Of a stretch of 64,000 nucleotides of DNA, positions 15,941 to 26,609 are shown piece after piece. A program made the translations under genes and the position numbers. The stretch spans positions 496,001 through 560,000 of the forward strand of contig JADJYM010000016.1 of the NCBI GenBank assembly GCA_016719755.1, in the 5' to 3' direction. The stretch comes from Novosphingobium sp. (lineage in GTDB: Bacteria; Pseudomonadota; Alphaproteobacteria; Sphingomonadales; Sphingomonadaceae). The notes beneath the pieces are model-generated. The model was not told where the DNA came from. It ran no database searches and saw nothing but the letters and a program-made list of their open reading frames with translations. Position 1 is the first letter of the stretch, and each line of letters begins with the position of its first letter.

Positions 15941-17064
15941 CCGAGATCGTGGCCCGGCTGGCCGGTTCCTATGGCGAATTTGATGCCGGTGAATGGGATG
16001 CGCTGGCTGGCGGCAATCCGTTCCTTTCGCACGCTTTCCTGAGCGCGCTCGAGGATTCGGGCAGTGTCGGACCGGAAAGTGGCTGGAAGGCCGCGCCGAT
16101 CGTGATCGCTGGCGGCGATGGCCGGCTCGCCGCTGCGCTTCCGGGCTGGCTGAAAAGCCACAGCCAGGGCGAATACGTGTTCGACCACGCCTGGGCCGAT
16201 GCCTGGCACCGCGCAGGCGGCGACTATTACCCCAAGCTCCAGATTGCCGTGCCGTTCACCCCCGCGACCGGGCCGCGCCTGCTGCTGGCGGATCAGGCGC
16301 TCGCCCTGCCGCTGCTGCGCGCGGCCGAGCAGCTCTGCGCGGCCAACGGGCTGTCATCGGCCCATGCGACCTTCATCGATCCGGCCCAGTTGCCGCTGTT
16401 CGAGGCCGCTGGCTGGCTGACGCGCAGCGATATCCAGTTCCACTGGTTCAATCGCGGCTATGCCAGTTTCGATGATTTCCTGGCCCAGCTATCCTCGCGC
16501 AAGCGCAAGGATCTGCGCAAGGAACGCGCCGCCGCCCAGTCAGGCGTGGAAATCCGCTGCCTGTCCGGCGCCGACATCCGCGAGGAGCATTGGGATGCCT
16601 TCTGGGTTTTCTACCAGGACACCGGCGCGCGCAAATGGGGCCGTCCCTACCTGACGCGCGAAGCCTTCTCGCTGATGGGGCAGCGGCTGGGGGAGCGAAT
16701 CCTGCTGGTTCTGGCCTGTGTCGAGGGACGCCCGATCGCGGGCGCGCTCAACTTCATCGGGCCCGATGCGCTGTACGGCCGCTACTGGGGGGCACTGGTC
16801 GACAAGCCGTTCCTGCACTTCGAGCTGTGCTATTATCAGGCGATCGACGCGGCGATCCAGCTGGGCCTGCCGCGGGTGGAAGCGGGTGCGCAAGGCGGAC
16901 ACAAGCTGGCGCGCGGGTATGAACCGGTACAGACCTGGTCCGCGCATCATATCGTGCATCCCGGGTTCCGCAACGCGGTTGCGGAGTTCCTTGAGCGGGA
17001 GCGGGCCGGCGTGGCTGCGGACCAGCTCTATCTCGGTGAACGCACGCCGTTCAGAAAGGGTTGA
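15937..17064 (+). CDS. FemAB-like / DUF482 GNAT-fold acyltransferase
   Basis: A 375-residue protein starting at a GTG that overlaps the GDPD stop. It shows the DUF482 (peptidoglycan biosynthesis-like) pattern: NPFLSHAFLSALEDSGSVG, GEYVFDHAWADAWHRAGGDYYPKLQIAVPFTPATGPRLL in pieces, SSRKRKDLRKERAAA, and RYWGALVDKPFLHFELCYYQAIDAAI. Members belong to the acyl-CoA N-acyltransferase fold and are widespread in alphaproteobacteria; their acceptor is not established. It ends the compact plus-strand run begun at the DUF3572 gene. Confidence 0.78.
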   Translation: MTEIVARLAGSYGEFDAGEWDALAGGNPFLSHAFLSALEDSGSVGPESGWKAAPIVIAGGDGRLAAALPGWLKSHSQGEYVFDHAWADAWHRAGGDYYPKLQIAVPFTPATGPRLLLADQALALPLLRAAEQLCAANGLSSAHATFIDPAQLPLFEAAGWLTRSDIQFHWFNRGYASFDDFLAQLSSRKRKDLRKERAAAQSGVEIRCLSGADIREEHWDAFWVFYQDTGARKWGRPYLTREAFSLMGQRLGERILLVLACVEGRPIAGALNFIGPDALYGRYWGALVDKPFLHFELCYYQAIDAAIQLGLPRVEAGAQGGHKLARGYEPVQTWSAHHIVHPGFRNAVAEFLERERAGVAADQLYLGERTPFRKG

Positions 17065-17101
17065 GCGCGGGGACCTGGCGAATGCGAAGGCGCCTCGGCG
17101 A

Positions 17102-17440
17102 TCAAGCCGCCCGGCGGCTGGTCGCGGCGATCCACTCGCGGGCGCGGCGCTGGGCTTCGGCGATTTCGCGGGCGGTCATCTCGTCCGAGATGTCGGCGCG
17201 GCACAGCTGTGCTTCGCCATGGCCGCCGACAGCGGCAAGGTTGAACCACTTGTGCGCCTCGATCAGGTCGCAATCGACGCCGTGGCTGCCGGTCGAATAG
17301 GCGACGCCAAGATCGTAATAGGCGCTGACGTCACCCGCCGCGGCCGCCGCGAGGCAGGTCGCGACCAGCAGGTCTTCGCTGTGGCTGGCCGCCGGACTGG
17401 TGGCGGAAAATGCGGTGGAATGGATCCAGGTGGTGGTCAT
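17102..17440 (-). CDS. Short Sel1-repeat protein
   Basis: A 112-residue protein with one to two Sel1-like repeats: DVSAYYDLGVAYSTGSHGVDCDLIEAHKWFNLAAVGGH matches the A-x-x-x-LG-x-x-Y..D...A..W...AA consensus. The C-terminal helix is charged (DEMTAREIAEAQRRAREWI). No signal peptide. Sel1 proteins are adaptors. A CtrA-like site lies about 65 bases upstream of its start. Confidence 0.75.
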   Translation of the reverse strand: MTTTWIHSTAFSATSPAASHSEDLLVATCLAAAAAGDVSAYYDLGVAYSTGSHGVDCDLIEAHKWFNLAAVGGHGEAQLCRADISDEMTAREIAEAQRRAREWIAATSRRAA

Positions 17441-17737
17441 GTGATCTGCCCCTCAAGTCAGCGGGCTGCGTCCCGCCGTGAAGGTCAAAATCTCCCTGTC
17501 ATGGTCAACAAATGGTTAACGCCGGTAACGATTTGTCTCCCTTCGGGAAAAACCCCTGGATTCCGGTGGCCCGATGACCTTCCCGAATGGGTGCCAGCCA
17601 TTTGCAAACCTTTCGCAGGATTGGAGCTTGTGCCGGTTTATGCCCAGCCCTATAGGCGCGCTCGAACCGGAGGGGTCGGACGGGAACACCTGCAACCCCG
17701 TCGTCCAGTCGGTCGGCCGGTCTGATGTGGAGAGTAT
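17441..17737. other. Non-coding gap between Sel1 and DksA genes
   Basis: About 300 bases without a convincing gene. It separates two divergent genes and holds the CtrA-like site given separately. The part nearest the DksA gene is a GC-rich leader ending with a GGAGAG Shine-Dalgarno. Confidence 0.5.
17505..17519 (-). promoter_or_regulatory. CtrA-like site upstream of the Sel1 gene
   Basis: On the minus strand the sequence reads TTAA-CCATTTG-TTGA, seven of eight fixed bases of the CtrA consensus TTAA-N7-TTAA with the exact 7-base spacing. It lies about 65 bases upstream of the Sel1-repeat gene and 220 bases upstream of the divergent DksA-like gene. Binding is inference. Confidence 0.4.
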
Positions 17738-18196
17738 ATGGCGAGCGTTCTCGGTGATGAGATTGACGTCCTGGCCAAGGCCAAGCGGGCGATTGCCGGC
17801 GACTATGCTCCAAGCGACAGCGAACCCTACATGTGCGAAGCACAGCTGGATTATTACCGGCGGCTTCTGCTCGAATGGAAAAAGCTGATCCATTCCGCAG
17901 CGCAGGACACCCTGCAGCAGTTGCAGGACGGCCCGATCCGCGAGCCCGATCTTAACGATCGCGCCTCGAGCGAGACGGACTGGGGCATCGAACTTCGCAC
18001 CCGCGACCGCCAGCGCAAGCTGATTGCCAAGATCGATTCGGCGCTGCGCCGGATCGAGGACGGCGAATACGGCTATTGCGAGGTTACGGGCGAACCCATC
18101 GGTCTCGGGCGCCTTTCCGCCCGTCCGATCGCGACGATGACTGTCGAAGCGCAGGAAGCGCATGAGCGGCGCGAGAAGATTTCCCGAGACGATTGA
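17738..18196 (+). CDS. dksA: DksA/TraR family RNA polymerase-binding protein
   Basis: A 152-residue protein with the coiled-coil arm (residues 35-110) tipped by DLNDRAS (D71, D74, A76: the DxxDxA motif that enters the polymerase secondary channel). The C-terminal globular part is YGYCEVTGEPIGLGRLSARPIATMTVEAQE. Only one Cys (C114) remains of the classical four-Cys zinc site, as is common in alphaproteobacterial DksA. With ppGpp, DksA retunes stable RNA and amino acid promoters. Confidence 0.88.
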   Translation: MASVLGDEIDVLAKAKRAIAGDYAPSDSEPYMCEAQLDYYRRLLLEWKKLIHSAAQDTLQQLQDGPIREPDLNDRASSETDWGIELRTRDRQRKLIAKIDSALRRIEDGEYGYCEVTGEPIGLGRLSARPIATMTVEAQEAHERREKISRDD

Positions 18197-18320
18197 GCCA
18201 CTTGGCCGCGTTAACGGCTTGTTTGCCAATCCCGTTTAGCTTCCAGCGAGTTTGCGGCAGATAGACTGCCCGCGAACGACGACCGGATTGTCGGTCGGCA
18301 CAGGGAGTGCAGAGGCGGAA

Positions 18321-18695
18321 ATGGGCGACAACGAGCATAGGCAGATCGCGCGCGACAGCCTGTTCGTCATGGCCGAATTGCGCGTGGATGGCTTGCCCGG
18401 CGAACACCGGGTCCGGGTCCGCAACCTCTCTGCCGGCGGTCTGATGGCGGAAGGCCCGCTTACCGTGCAGCGCGGGCAGATGGTCACGATCAAGCTGCGC
18501 AATCTCGGCTGGGTCGAAGGGTCTGTCGCCTGGGTCCAGGATTCGCGCTTTGGCATCGCCTTCCGCACCGAAATCGACCCCAAGATCGCGCGCGCACCCG
18601 CAACCAGCCACGATCCCGATTCGCAGCTGCGCCGCAAGCTGCTGGCCGGAGTGCTGAACACCGGAATGATGAACGGGCCGCTGCGCAAGCTCTGA
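18321..18695 (+). CDS. PilZ domain protein
   Basis: A 124-residue single-domain PilZ protein. The c-di-GMP contacts are present: RQIAR (RxxxR, residues 7-11) and NLSAGG (D/NxSxxG), followed by GLMAEGPLTVQRGQMVTIKLRNLGWVEGSVAWVQ strands and RFGIAFR. A helical tail (SQLRRKLLAGVLNTG) follows. It probably senses cyclic di-GMP and acts on a partner; the partner is unknown. Located between dksA and a solute-binding lipoprotein. Confidence 0.82.
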   Translation: MGDNEHRQIARDSLFVMAELRVDGLPGEHRVRVRNLSAGGLMAEGPLTVQRGQMVTIKLRNLGWVEGSVAWVQDSRFGIAFRTEIDPKIARAPATSHDPDSQLRRKLLAGVLNTGMMNGPLRKL

Positions 18696-18767
18696 TTGCT
18701 GGCTAGGCATGGCACGGTTGCGATGCCACCTGTGCGAAACTGCGAAACTTCGTTAGACCGGCGCGCT

Positions 18768-20225
18768 ATGGCCGCCCCTCTGCTCAGAAAGCTGCTGCTT
18801 GTGCCCTTGCTCGCCCTTGCGGCTTGCGGCGGCGATGCCGACCGGCCGGTGGAGGTGGCGGCGATCGGCGAAGCCGGCTCGCCCTTCGCGCTTGGTGCCC
18901 GGTTGCCGGTGGCCGCACAGCTTGTTCGCTCCGCAACTGCCGAGGGACTGGTCGCCTTCGACGGGCAGGGCCGGGTTATTCCCGCGCTCGCGGATCGCTG
19001 GATCGTCACAGACGATGGACTGTCCTACATCTTTCGCCTGCGCGATGGCCGCTGGGCCGATGGCACGCCGATCACCGGCGACAACGCCCGGACAGCCCTG
19101 AACGAGGCAATCGGCCGCGTGCGGGGGACTGCCCTGGGGTTGGACCTTGCCCCGATCGACGAGGTTCGGACCATGGCCGGGCGCGTGATCGAGATCAGGC
19201 TCAAGCGGCAGGCGCCGGACTTCCTCCAGCTGCTCGCCCAGCCTGAACTAGGCCTGCTGCGACGGGATCGCGGCGCCGGACCCATGCGGTTGGTCCGCCA
19301 GAAGCAGAGCGCGTTGCTGACCCCGATCGCGCCCGAGGATCGCGGGCTGCCGCAGCAACCGGACTGGGACCAGAGGACCCGCAACCTGCGCCTGGCCGCC
19401 CTGCCTGCGGCAGAGGCAATTGCGCGGTTCAACGCGGGTGACGCCGACATCGTGCTGGGCGGCAGGTTCGAGGATTTCCCCCGGCTGGATGCTGGCGGCG
19501 TGTCGCGCGGCGCTATCCGGCTCGATCCCGTTGCAGGCCTGTTCGGCCTTGCGATTGTTGGTCGGCCAGGCTTTCTTTCGTTGCCTGAGAACCGCGAAGC
19601 GTTGTCGATGGCGATCGACCGCGAAGCCATCGAGACTGCCCTTGGGGTCGGCGGTTGGACTGCAACGACCCGGCTGGTCAATCCGGGCCTGGCCGATGAC
19701 AACGGCACTGTCGGTGAGCGCTGGCCCGGCCGCTCGGTGGCAGAGCGGCAGGCCCAGGCGGCGGCACGGGTCGCGCGCTGGAATAACGATGTTCAGCTGA
19801 AGGTCGCGCTGCCTGCGGGTCCTGGTGCGGACCAGATCTTCGCGCGGCTGCAGGCCGACTGGGCGGCCATCGGCGTAAAGGCGATCCGCGTGGCAGAGGG
19901 CGCTGCGGCAGATCTGGTGATGGTCGATACCGTGGCACGCTATGCCCGCGCTGACTGGTTTCTCAACCAGCTCAGCTGCGTTGCGGCCCGGGGCGTCTGC
20001 GATTCCACCGCAGACCGGCTGGCGAGCCAGGCGCGCACGGAGCCGGATGCCGATAAGCGTGCGGAACTGCATGCCGAAGCCGAAGCGAGACTGACCATCG
20101 CCAACGGCTTCATTCCGCTGGGAGTGCCGATCCGGTGGTCGCTGGTCAGCGGCCGCGCTTCCGGTCTGTCCCCCAATCCCTGGAGCGTCCATCCCTTGAT
20201 GCCGATGACCATCCGCACCAAATAG
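18768..20225 (+). CDS. ABC-type solute-binding lipoprotein (SBP family 5-like)
   Basis: A 485-residue lipoprotein: MAAPLLRKLLLVPLLALAAC gives a lipobox with Cys20. The periplasmic part has family-5 (oligopeptide/dipeptide/nickel) features: ATAEGLVAFDGQGRVIPALADRWIVTDDGLSYIFRLRDGRWADGTPIT in pieces, ENREALSMAIDREAI, and NPWSVHPLM at the end. No permease or ATPase gene is adjacent, so it is an orphan binding protein and its ligand is unknown. The chosen ATG fits the signal peptide. Confidence 0.8.
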   Translation: MAAPLLRKLLLVPLLALAACGGDADRPVEVAAIGEAGSPFALGARLPVAAQLVRSATAEGLVAFDGQGRVIPALADRWIVTDDGLSYIFRLRDGRWADGTPITGDNARTALNEAIGRVRGTALGLDLAPIDEVRTMAGRVIEIRLKRQAPDFLQLLAQPELGLLRRDRGAGPMRLVRQKQSALLTPIAPEDRGLPQQPDWDQRTRNLRLAALPAAEAIARFNAGDADIVLGGRFEDFPRLDAGGVSRGAIRLDPVAGLFGLAIVGRPGFLSLPENREALSMAIDREAIETALGVGGWTATTRLVNPGLADDNGTVGERWPGRSVAERQAQAAARVARWNNDVQLKVALPAGPGADQIFARLQADWAAIGVKAIRVAEGAAADLVMVDTVARYARADWFLNQLSCVAARGVCDSTADRLASQARTEPDADKRAELHAEAEARLTIANGFIPLGVPIRWSLVSGRASGLSPNPWSVHPLMPMTIRTK

Positions 20226-20267
20226 ATGCTGGCGGCCGCTGGAGGCCGGCATGACGAAGGGTTGTCG

Positions 20268-20681
20268 ATGGAACAGACCAAGGTCCGGCGGATGACCGCC
20301 GAATTGCCGCTGGGCAACGATGCGCACTCGGTTCGCCGCAGGGTCGAAGCGCTGGAGCATCTGCTGGAAGGTCTGGTGCGCGTGCCGTTGCTCGGCCGCA
20401 AGGTCGGGCTGGACGCCATTGCCGGTCTGGTTCCGGTTGCCGGCGATGTCATTACCGCGGCCATGGGCCTTTACCTGGTCTGGGAGGCCCGCAACCTGGG
20501 CATGTCGCGCTGGCAGCTGGCGCGGATGCTTGGCAATGTCGGGCTGGATACGCTGCTTGGCTCCGTGCCGGTCGCGGGTGACCTGTTCGATCTGCTCTAC
20601 GCCTCGAACACAAAGAACCTGCGGATCATCAAGCGTCACCTCGACAAGCACCACCCGGCAACCCGGGTCATCGAGGGCTAG
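20268..20681 (+). CDS. DUF4112 membrane protein
   Basis: About 137 residues, with the DUF4112 pattern RVPLLGRKVGLDAIAGLVPVAGDVITAAMGLYLVWEAR and a second copy-like segment NVGLDTLLGSVPVAGDLFDLLYASNTKNLRIIKRHL. The two GLxxxxGxxPVAGD turns probably flank membrane-embedded hairpins. The internal ATG after GTTGTCG is preferred; an upstream ATG at 20226 would add 14 residues. Function unknown. Confidence 0.78.
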   Translation: MEQTKVRRMTAELPLGNDAHSVRRRVEALEHLLEGLVRVPLLGRKVGLDAIAGLVPVAGDVITAAMGLYLVWEARNLGMSRWQLARMLGNVGLDTLLGSVPVAGDLFDLLYASNTKNLRIIKRHLDKHHPATRVIEG

Positions 20682-20711
20682 GCGTTCCGGCCTCTCCTGA
20701 CCTGCCGCCTT

Positions 20712-20735
20712 GAATCTCCGCGACTCGCCGGATTC
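20712..20735. promoter_or_regulatory. Triple GANTC (CcrM-type) cluster upstream of ctrA
   Basis: Three GANTC sites (GAATC, GACTC, GATTC) occur within 24 bases, about 115-140 bases before the ctrA start. GANTC is the CcrM methyltransferase target in alphaproteobacteria and methylation state tunes ctrA and GcrA-dependent promoters in Caulobacter. Such density is unusual in GC-rich DNA. Confidence 0.55.
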
Positions 20736-20752
20736 CCGCCGTTTACGAGAAA

Positions 20753-20785
20753 TTAACCTTTCCTCTTCATTGGTCATATGGTTAA
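20753..20785. promoter_or_regulatory. Paired inverted CtrA half-sites upstream of ctrA
   Basis: TTAACC and GGTTAA (inside CATATGGTTAATGG) form an inverted pair with 21 bases between them, about 65-95 bases before the ctrA start. Each matches the conserved CtrA half-site TTAACC; autoregulation of ctrA is known in related bacteria. Binding here is inference. Confidence 0.55.
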
Positions 20786-20797
20786 TGGCGAGCAATG

Positions 20798-20813
20798 ACC
20801 CTTTCCGAAGGGT
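20798..20813. promoter_or_regulatory. Small inverted repeat in the ctrA leader
   Basis: ACCCTT-TCCG-AAGGGT, a perfect 6-bp inverted repeat with a 4-base centre, lies 35 bases before the ctrA start codon. It may be a leader-RNA hairpin or a protein site; nothing more can be said from sequence. Confidence 0.35.
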
Positions 20814-20848
20814 TATCGCACGGAAAACGGGGCAAAGGGGGACTACCC

Positions 20849-21544
20849 ATGCGCGTGTTGCTGATCGAGGACGAGCCTACCACGGCGCGAGCCATCGAAC
20901 TGATGCTGACGACCGAAGGGTTCAATGTCTATTCGACCGATCTGGGCGAAGAAGGCTTGGATCTGGGCAAGCTGTATGATTACGACATCATCCTGCTCGA
21001 TCTGAATCTGCCCGACATGCACGGGTACGACGTGCTGAAGAAGCTGCGCGTCGCCAAGGTGCAGACCCCGGTTCTGATTCTGTCCGGCATTTCCGAGATG
21101 GATTCGAAGGTCCGCTCGTTCGGTTTCGGCGCTGACGATTATGTCACCAAGCCGTTCCACCGCGAGGAACTGGTCGCCCGCATCCATGCCGTGGTGCGCC
21201 GTTCCAAGGGCCACTCGCAGTCGGTCATCCGCACCGGCAAGCTGGCCGTGAACCTTGATGCCAAGACTGTCGAGGTCGATGGCGCGCGGGTTCACCTGAC
21301 CGGCAAGGAATATGCGATGCTCGAGCTGCTTTCGCTGCGAAAGGGCACCACGCTGACCAAGGAAATGTTCCTCAACCATCTCTATGGCGGGATGGACGAG
21401 CCGGAACTCAAGATCATCGACGTCTTCATCTGCAAGCTGCGCAAGAAGCTGGCGCACGCCTGCGAGGGCGAGAACTACATCGAGACCGTCTGGGGTCGCG
21501 GCTATGTGCTGCGCGATCCTGAGGACAAGGCGGAAGCCGCCTGA
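20849..21544 (+). CDS. ctrA: Cell-cycle response regulator CtrA
   Basis: A 231-residue OmpR-type master regulator. The receiver has Asp51 ([20 protein letters not shown]) and the Lys switch in [19 protein letters not shown]. The winged helix has [38 protein letters not shown] and [14 protein letters not shown], near-identical to Caulobacter CtrA as I recall it. The C-terminus ends in Ala-Ala, the ClpXP degron of CtrA. It binds TTAA-N7-TTAA sites and controls division, motility and, in several alphaproteobacteria, GTA genes. The ATG follows AAAGGGGGA. Confidence 0.95.
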   Translation: MRVLLIEDEPTTARAIELMLTTEGFNVYSTDLGEEGLDLGKLYDYDIILLDLNLPDMHGYDVLKKLRVAKVQTPVLILSGISEMDSKVRSFGFGADDYVTKPFHREELVARIHAVVRRSKGHSQSVIRTGKLAVNLDAKTVEVDGARVHLTGKEYAMLELLSLRKGTTLTKEMFLNHLYGGMDEPELKIIDVFICKLRKKLAHACEGENYIETVWGRGYVLRDPEDKAEAA

Positions 21545-21569
21545 TCGAGCGATCATTCGTCACGGCCAC

Positions 21570-21597
21570 GGCCCGTCTCCCCCCAGGGAGGCGGGCC
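21570..21597 (+). terminator. Hairpin downstream of ctrA
   Basis: GGCCCGTCTCCC pairs with GGGAGGCGGGCC around a short CCCA loop, followed after AAAGC by TTTT. It is placed between ctrA and trmB and probably terminates ctrA transcription. The T-run is short, so termination may be partial. Confidence 0.6.
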
Positions 21598-21649
21598 AAA
21601 GCTTTTCAGGGGCTGGACGATCCCGTGCCGGGGCTTTAGCGGCCAGACC

Positions 21650-22366
21650 ATGACTGCCTACAAATCCGGCGATCCGACCACGATCAACCGCCTCTATGGC
21701 CGCTCCAAGGGCAAGCCGCTCCGCACCGCACAGCAGGACCTGGTGGAGCAACTGCTGCCGCAGATCGCCGTGCCTGCGGAGGGCGAGGTGACTGCGGAAC
21801 GGTTGTTCGGCCAACCCTGCACGCTGCATTTCGAGATCGGCTTTGGCGGCGGCGAGCATATGGCGGCGCGTGCCGACTTGCTGCCGGATCATGGTTTCAT
21901 CGGTGCTGAACCGTTCCTCAACGGCGTCGCGCAGGCACTGACCCACGTTTCAGGTGACAATGGCGCGCACCCGCCGCTCGGCAATGTCCGGATCTTCCAC
22001 GGCGACGCGCTCGACGTGCTGCGCCGCCTTCCTGACGGGTCGCTTTCGTTCGTCTATCTGCTCCATCCGGACCCCTGGCCCAAGGCGCGCCATGCCAAGC
22101 GGCGGATGATGAACGACGGGCCGGTCGATCTGATCGCGGCCAAGCTGCGCCCCGGCGGCGAGTTCCGCTTTGGCACCGACCACGCAGTTTACGTCCGTCA
22201 TGCGCTGATGGTGATGCGCCGCCACACTGGCCAGTTCGAGTGGCTGTGCGATGGGCCGCAGAACTTCCAGAATCGCCCGGGCAGCTGGCCGGAAACCCGC
22301 TACGAGGCCAAGGCCCGCAATGTCTACGGGCATGAGGTCTGGTACTTCCGCTACCGGCGGCGTTAA
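21650..22366 (+). CDS. trmB: tRNA (guanine-N7-)-methyltransferase
   Basis: A 238-residue SAM-dependent enzyme forming m7G46 in tRNA. The SAM-binding motif is LHFEIGFGGGEHMAARA, followed by FIGAEPFLNGVAQAL, VRIFHGDALDVLRRL and the family signature LLHPDPWPKARHAKRRMM with its catalytic Asp. C-terminal TRYEAKARNVYGHEVWYF is typical. Complete. Its TAA overlaps the stop of the convergent lyase gene. Confidence 0.93.
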   Translation: MTAYKSGDPTTINRLYGRSKGKPLRTAQQDLVEQLLPQIAVPAEGEVTAERLFGQPCTLHFEIGFGGGEHMAARADLLPDHGFIGAEPFLNGVAQALTHVSGDNGAHPPLGNVRIFHGDALDVLRRLPDGSLSFVYLLHPDPWPKARHAKRRMMNDGPVDLIAAKLRPGGEFRFGTDHAVYVRHALMVMRRHTGQFEWLCDGPQNFQNRPGSWPETRYEAKARNVYGHEVWYFRYRRR

Positions 22367-23232
22367 GGCGCCGCGATTGCCCCGGCGATCGCCAGCACGC
22401 GCCGGGCCTGGTCGAGGTGGAGCAGCTCGACCATCTTGCCATCCACCTTGATTACGCCCTTGCCGACGTTTTCCGGCTGGCTGAAGGCGGCCACCACCCC
22501 CTCGGCCCAGGCAATCTCCTCAGCACCGGGCGAGAACACGGAATTGCAGGGTGCGATCTGATCGGGGTGGATCAGGGTCTTGCCGTCAAAGCCAAACTCC
22601 AGTCCCTGCCGCGCTTCGGCGCTGAAGGCGGTCAGATCGCGGAATTCGTTGCAGACCCCGTCCAGCACCACCAGCCCGTGTGCCCGCGCGGCGCAGACGG
22701 CGGCGGTGAGGACGGGAAGGAACGGGGTGCGGGCGGGTGTCAGCCGGGCGCGCATTTCCTTGGCCAGATCGTTGGTGCCCAGCACGAACCCGGCAAGGCG
22801 GCTGGAGGCGGCGCAAGCGGCAACAGCGTCAAGCCGGGGAACCACCGCGCAGGTTTCGACCATCACCCACAGCCGGGTATGGGCCGGAGCATTGCCCAGC
22901 GCGTGGTCATAGGCGGCGATGTCTTCCACCCCGGCGATCTTGGGAACGAGTACCGCGTCCGGTCCGGCGGCGGCCAGCGCGGCGAGATCGTCCGCACCCC
23001 ACTCGGTCGACAGGGCATTGGCGCGCACCACCAGTTCGCGTCGGCCGAACCCGCCCTCGGCAACGGCGGCAACAGCAGCGGCACGGGCCTCGCCCTTTGC
23101 TTCTGGAGCGACCGCATCTTCGAGATCGAGGATCACCACGTCCGCATCCAGGGTGCGGGCCTTGGCCAGCGCCTTGGGATTAGAGGCGGGCAGGTAAAGC
23201 GCGGAACGGCGTGGGCGCAGGGTTTCAGTCAT
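22363..23232 (-). CDS. HpcH/HpaI aldolase / citrate lyase beta-like (CitE family)
   Basis: A 289-residue TIM-barrel lyase: RRSALYLPASNPKALAKAR, VVILDLEDAVAPEAKGEAR (metal-binding region), VLVPKIAGVEDIAAY, VMVETCAVV with the metal-binding Glu, GTNDLAKEMRARL, and GFDGKTLIHPDQI. The family cleaves CoA thioesters such as malyl-CoA, methylmalyl-CoA or citramalyl-CoA. No citrate lyase alpha or gamma gene is nearby, so true citrate lyase is unlikely. It is divergent from the TSUP permease gene. Confidence 0.83.
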   Translation of the reverse strand: MTETLRPRRSALYLPASNPKALAKARTLDADVVILDLEDAVAPEAKGEARAAAVAAVAEGGFGRRELVVRANALSTEWGADDLAALAAAGPDAVLVPKIAGVEDIAAYDHALGNAPAHTRLWVMVETCAVVPRLDAVAACAASSRLAGFVLGTNDLAKEMRARLTPARTPFLPVLTAAVCAARAHGLVVLDGVCNEFRDLTAFSAEARQGLEFGFDGKTLIHPDQIAPCNSVFSPGAEEIAWAEGVVAAFSQPENVGKGVIKVDGKMVELLHLDQARRVLAIAGAIAAP

Positions 23233-23392
23233 GGCGTGGTTCTCCGGTGGGCGGATTGGCTTGCGCGCTCAGCCATTGCAAGCATCCTGCCGCAGGAAAA
23301 TTTCGTTTCGGCGCCTGCGGCAAAACTTTCTCGCGGCACATGCGTATAAACTCTATCGAAATGGTCGAGATGGCCAAGCGGGAGACGAAGTG

Positions 23393-24160
23393 ATGCCGGA
23401 CCTGTTGCACCTGGATCTCTCGGCCCTGCTGCCGTTCATCCTGGTCGGCTTCGCGGCGCAGCTGGTTGATGGTGCGCTGGGCATGGCCTTCGGGGTGATA
23501 ACCAACACACTGATGGTTGGGTTCCTGGGCGTTCCACCTGCTCAGGCATCGCAGCGGGTCCATATCGTCGAATGTTTCACCACTGCCACTTCGGCGGTCA
23601 GTCACCTGCTCCACGGCAATATCGACAAGGTGCTGTTCTTCCGCCTGTTGATTCCTGGCGTGATCGGCGGGGTGCTGGGCGCCTATGTCCTGTCCTCGCT
23701 CGACGCGGCCGTGGTGAAGCCCTTCGTGATGCTCTACCTCACCTCGATCGGGCTCTACATCCTGATCCGGGGACTGCTTTATCCACCCAAGATCAAGGAG
23801 GCGAAGTTCATCGCCCCGCTCGGCCTGTTTGGTGGTTTCCTCGATGCTGCGGGCGGAGGCGGCTGGGGGCCGGTGGTGACGTCCAACCTCCTCATTCAGG
23901 GCGCTGATCCGCGCAAGGTGGTGGGCACGGTCAACTCGGTCGAATTCTTCCTGACGCTGACCGTTTCGGCCGCCTTCATCTGGCATCTGGGCATTGCCGA
24001 CGTTGCCGGGGCCACGCTTGGCCTGCTGATCGGCGGGGTCATCGCGGCGCCGATCGGCGCCTGGGCGGCCAAGCACTTCAACCCCAAGACCATGCTGATC
24101 CTGGTAGGCATCGTGCTGACCGTGACCAGCGGCTTTGGTGTCTGGCGCGCCTGGGCCTGA
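23393..24160 (+). CDS. TSUP (TauE/SafE) family anion permease
   Basis: A 255-residue polytopic protein with the two inverted TSUP halves: FAAQLVDGALGMAFGVITNTLMVGFLGV with SQRVHIVECFTTATSA, and FGGFLDAAGGGGWGPVVTSNLL with VVGTVNSVEFFLTLTVS. Around 8 hydrophobic segments. The family moves sulfite, sulfonates or related anions; the substrate is not predictable. Start ATG follows GGGAGACGAAGTG. A strong terminator follows. Confidence 0.86.
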   Translation: MPDLLHLDLSALLPFILVGFAAQLVDGALGMAFGVITNTLMVGFLGVPPAQASQRVHIVECFTTATSAVSHLLHGNIDKVLFFRLLIPGVIGGVLGAYVLSSLDAAVVKPFVMLYLTSIGLYILIRGLLYPPKIKEAKFIAPLGLFGGFLDAAGGGGWGPVVTSNLLIQGADPRKVVGTVNSVEFFLTLTVSAAFIWHLGIADVAGATLGLLIGGVIAAPIGAWAAKHFNPKTMLILVGIVLTVTSGFGVWRAWA

Positions 24161-24186
24161 CCAGGCTGAAACGCTCTGCGCCAGCC

Positions 24187-24237
24187 GGATCGGGGAAACG
24201 CGGCCATTGCCGCAGTTCCCCGATCCGGGCCGGTTTT

Positions 24238-24239
<2 letters not shown>
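24187..24239 (+). terminator. Intrinsic terminator after the TSUP gene
   Basis: GGATCGGGGAA and TTCCCCGATCC form a perfect 11-bp stem enclosing an 18-base loop, then GGGCCGG and a run of six T. It lies between the convergent TSUP and malic enzyme genes and reaches the malic enzyme stop codon. Confidence 0.75.
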
Positions 24240-26505
<2,266 letters not shown>

Positions 26506-26609
26506 CTCCTGAAATCGGCCCTGCCCTAACGAATGCAGGCGCGACGCGATAGGGGAAAGGTTGGGACGACTGCTTCCCGAATCGTGGATGGAACCGCTAA
26601 CCCGTACTC

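Noticed and set aside
23211-23393. 60-residue plus-strand frame ending at the TSUP start
   Set aside because: It overlaps the divergent lyase gene start and promoter region; the short MAKRETK end looks accidental.
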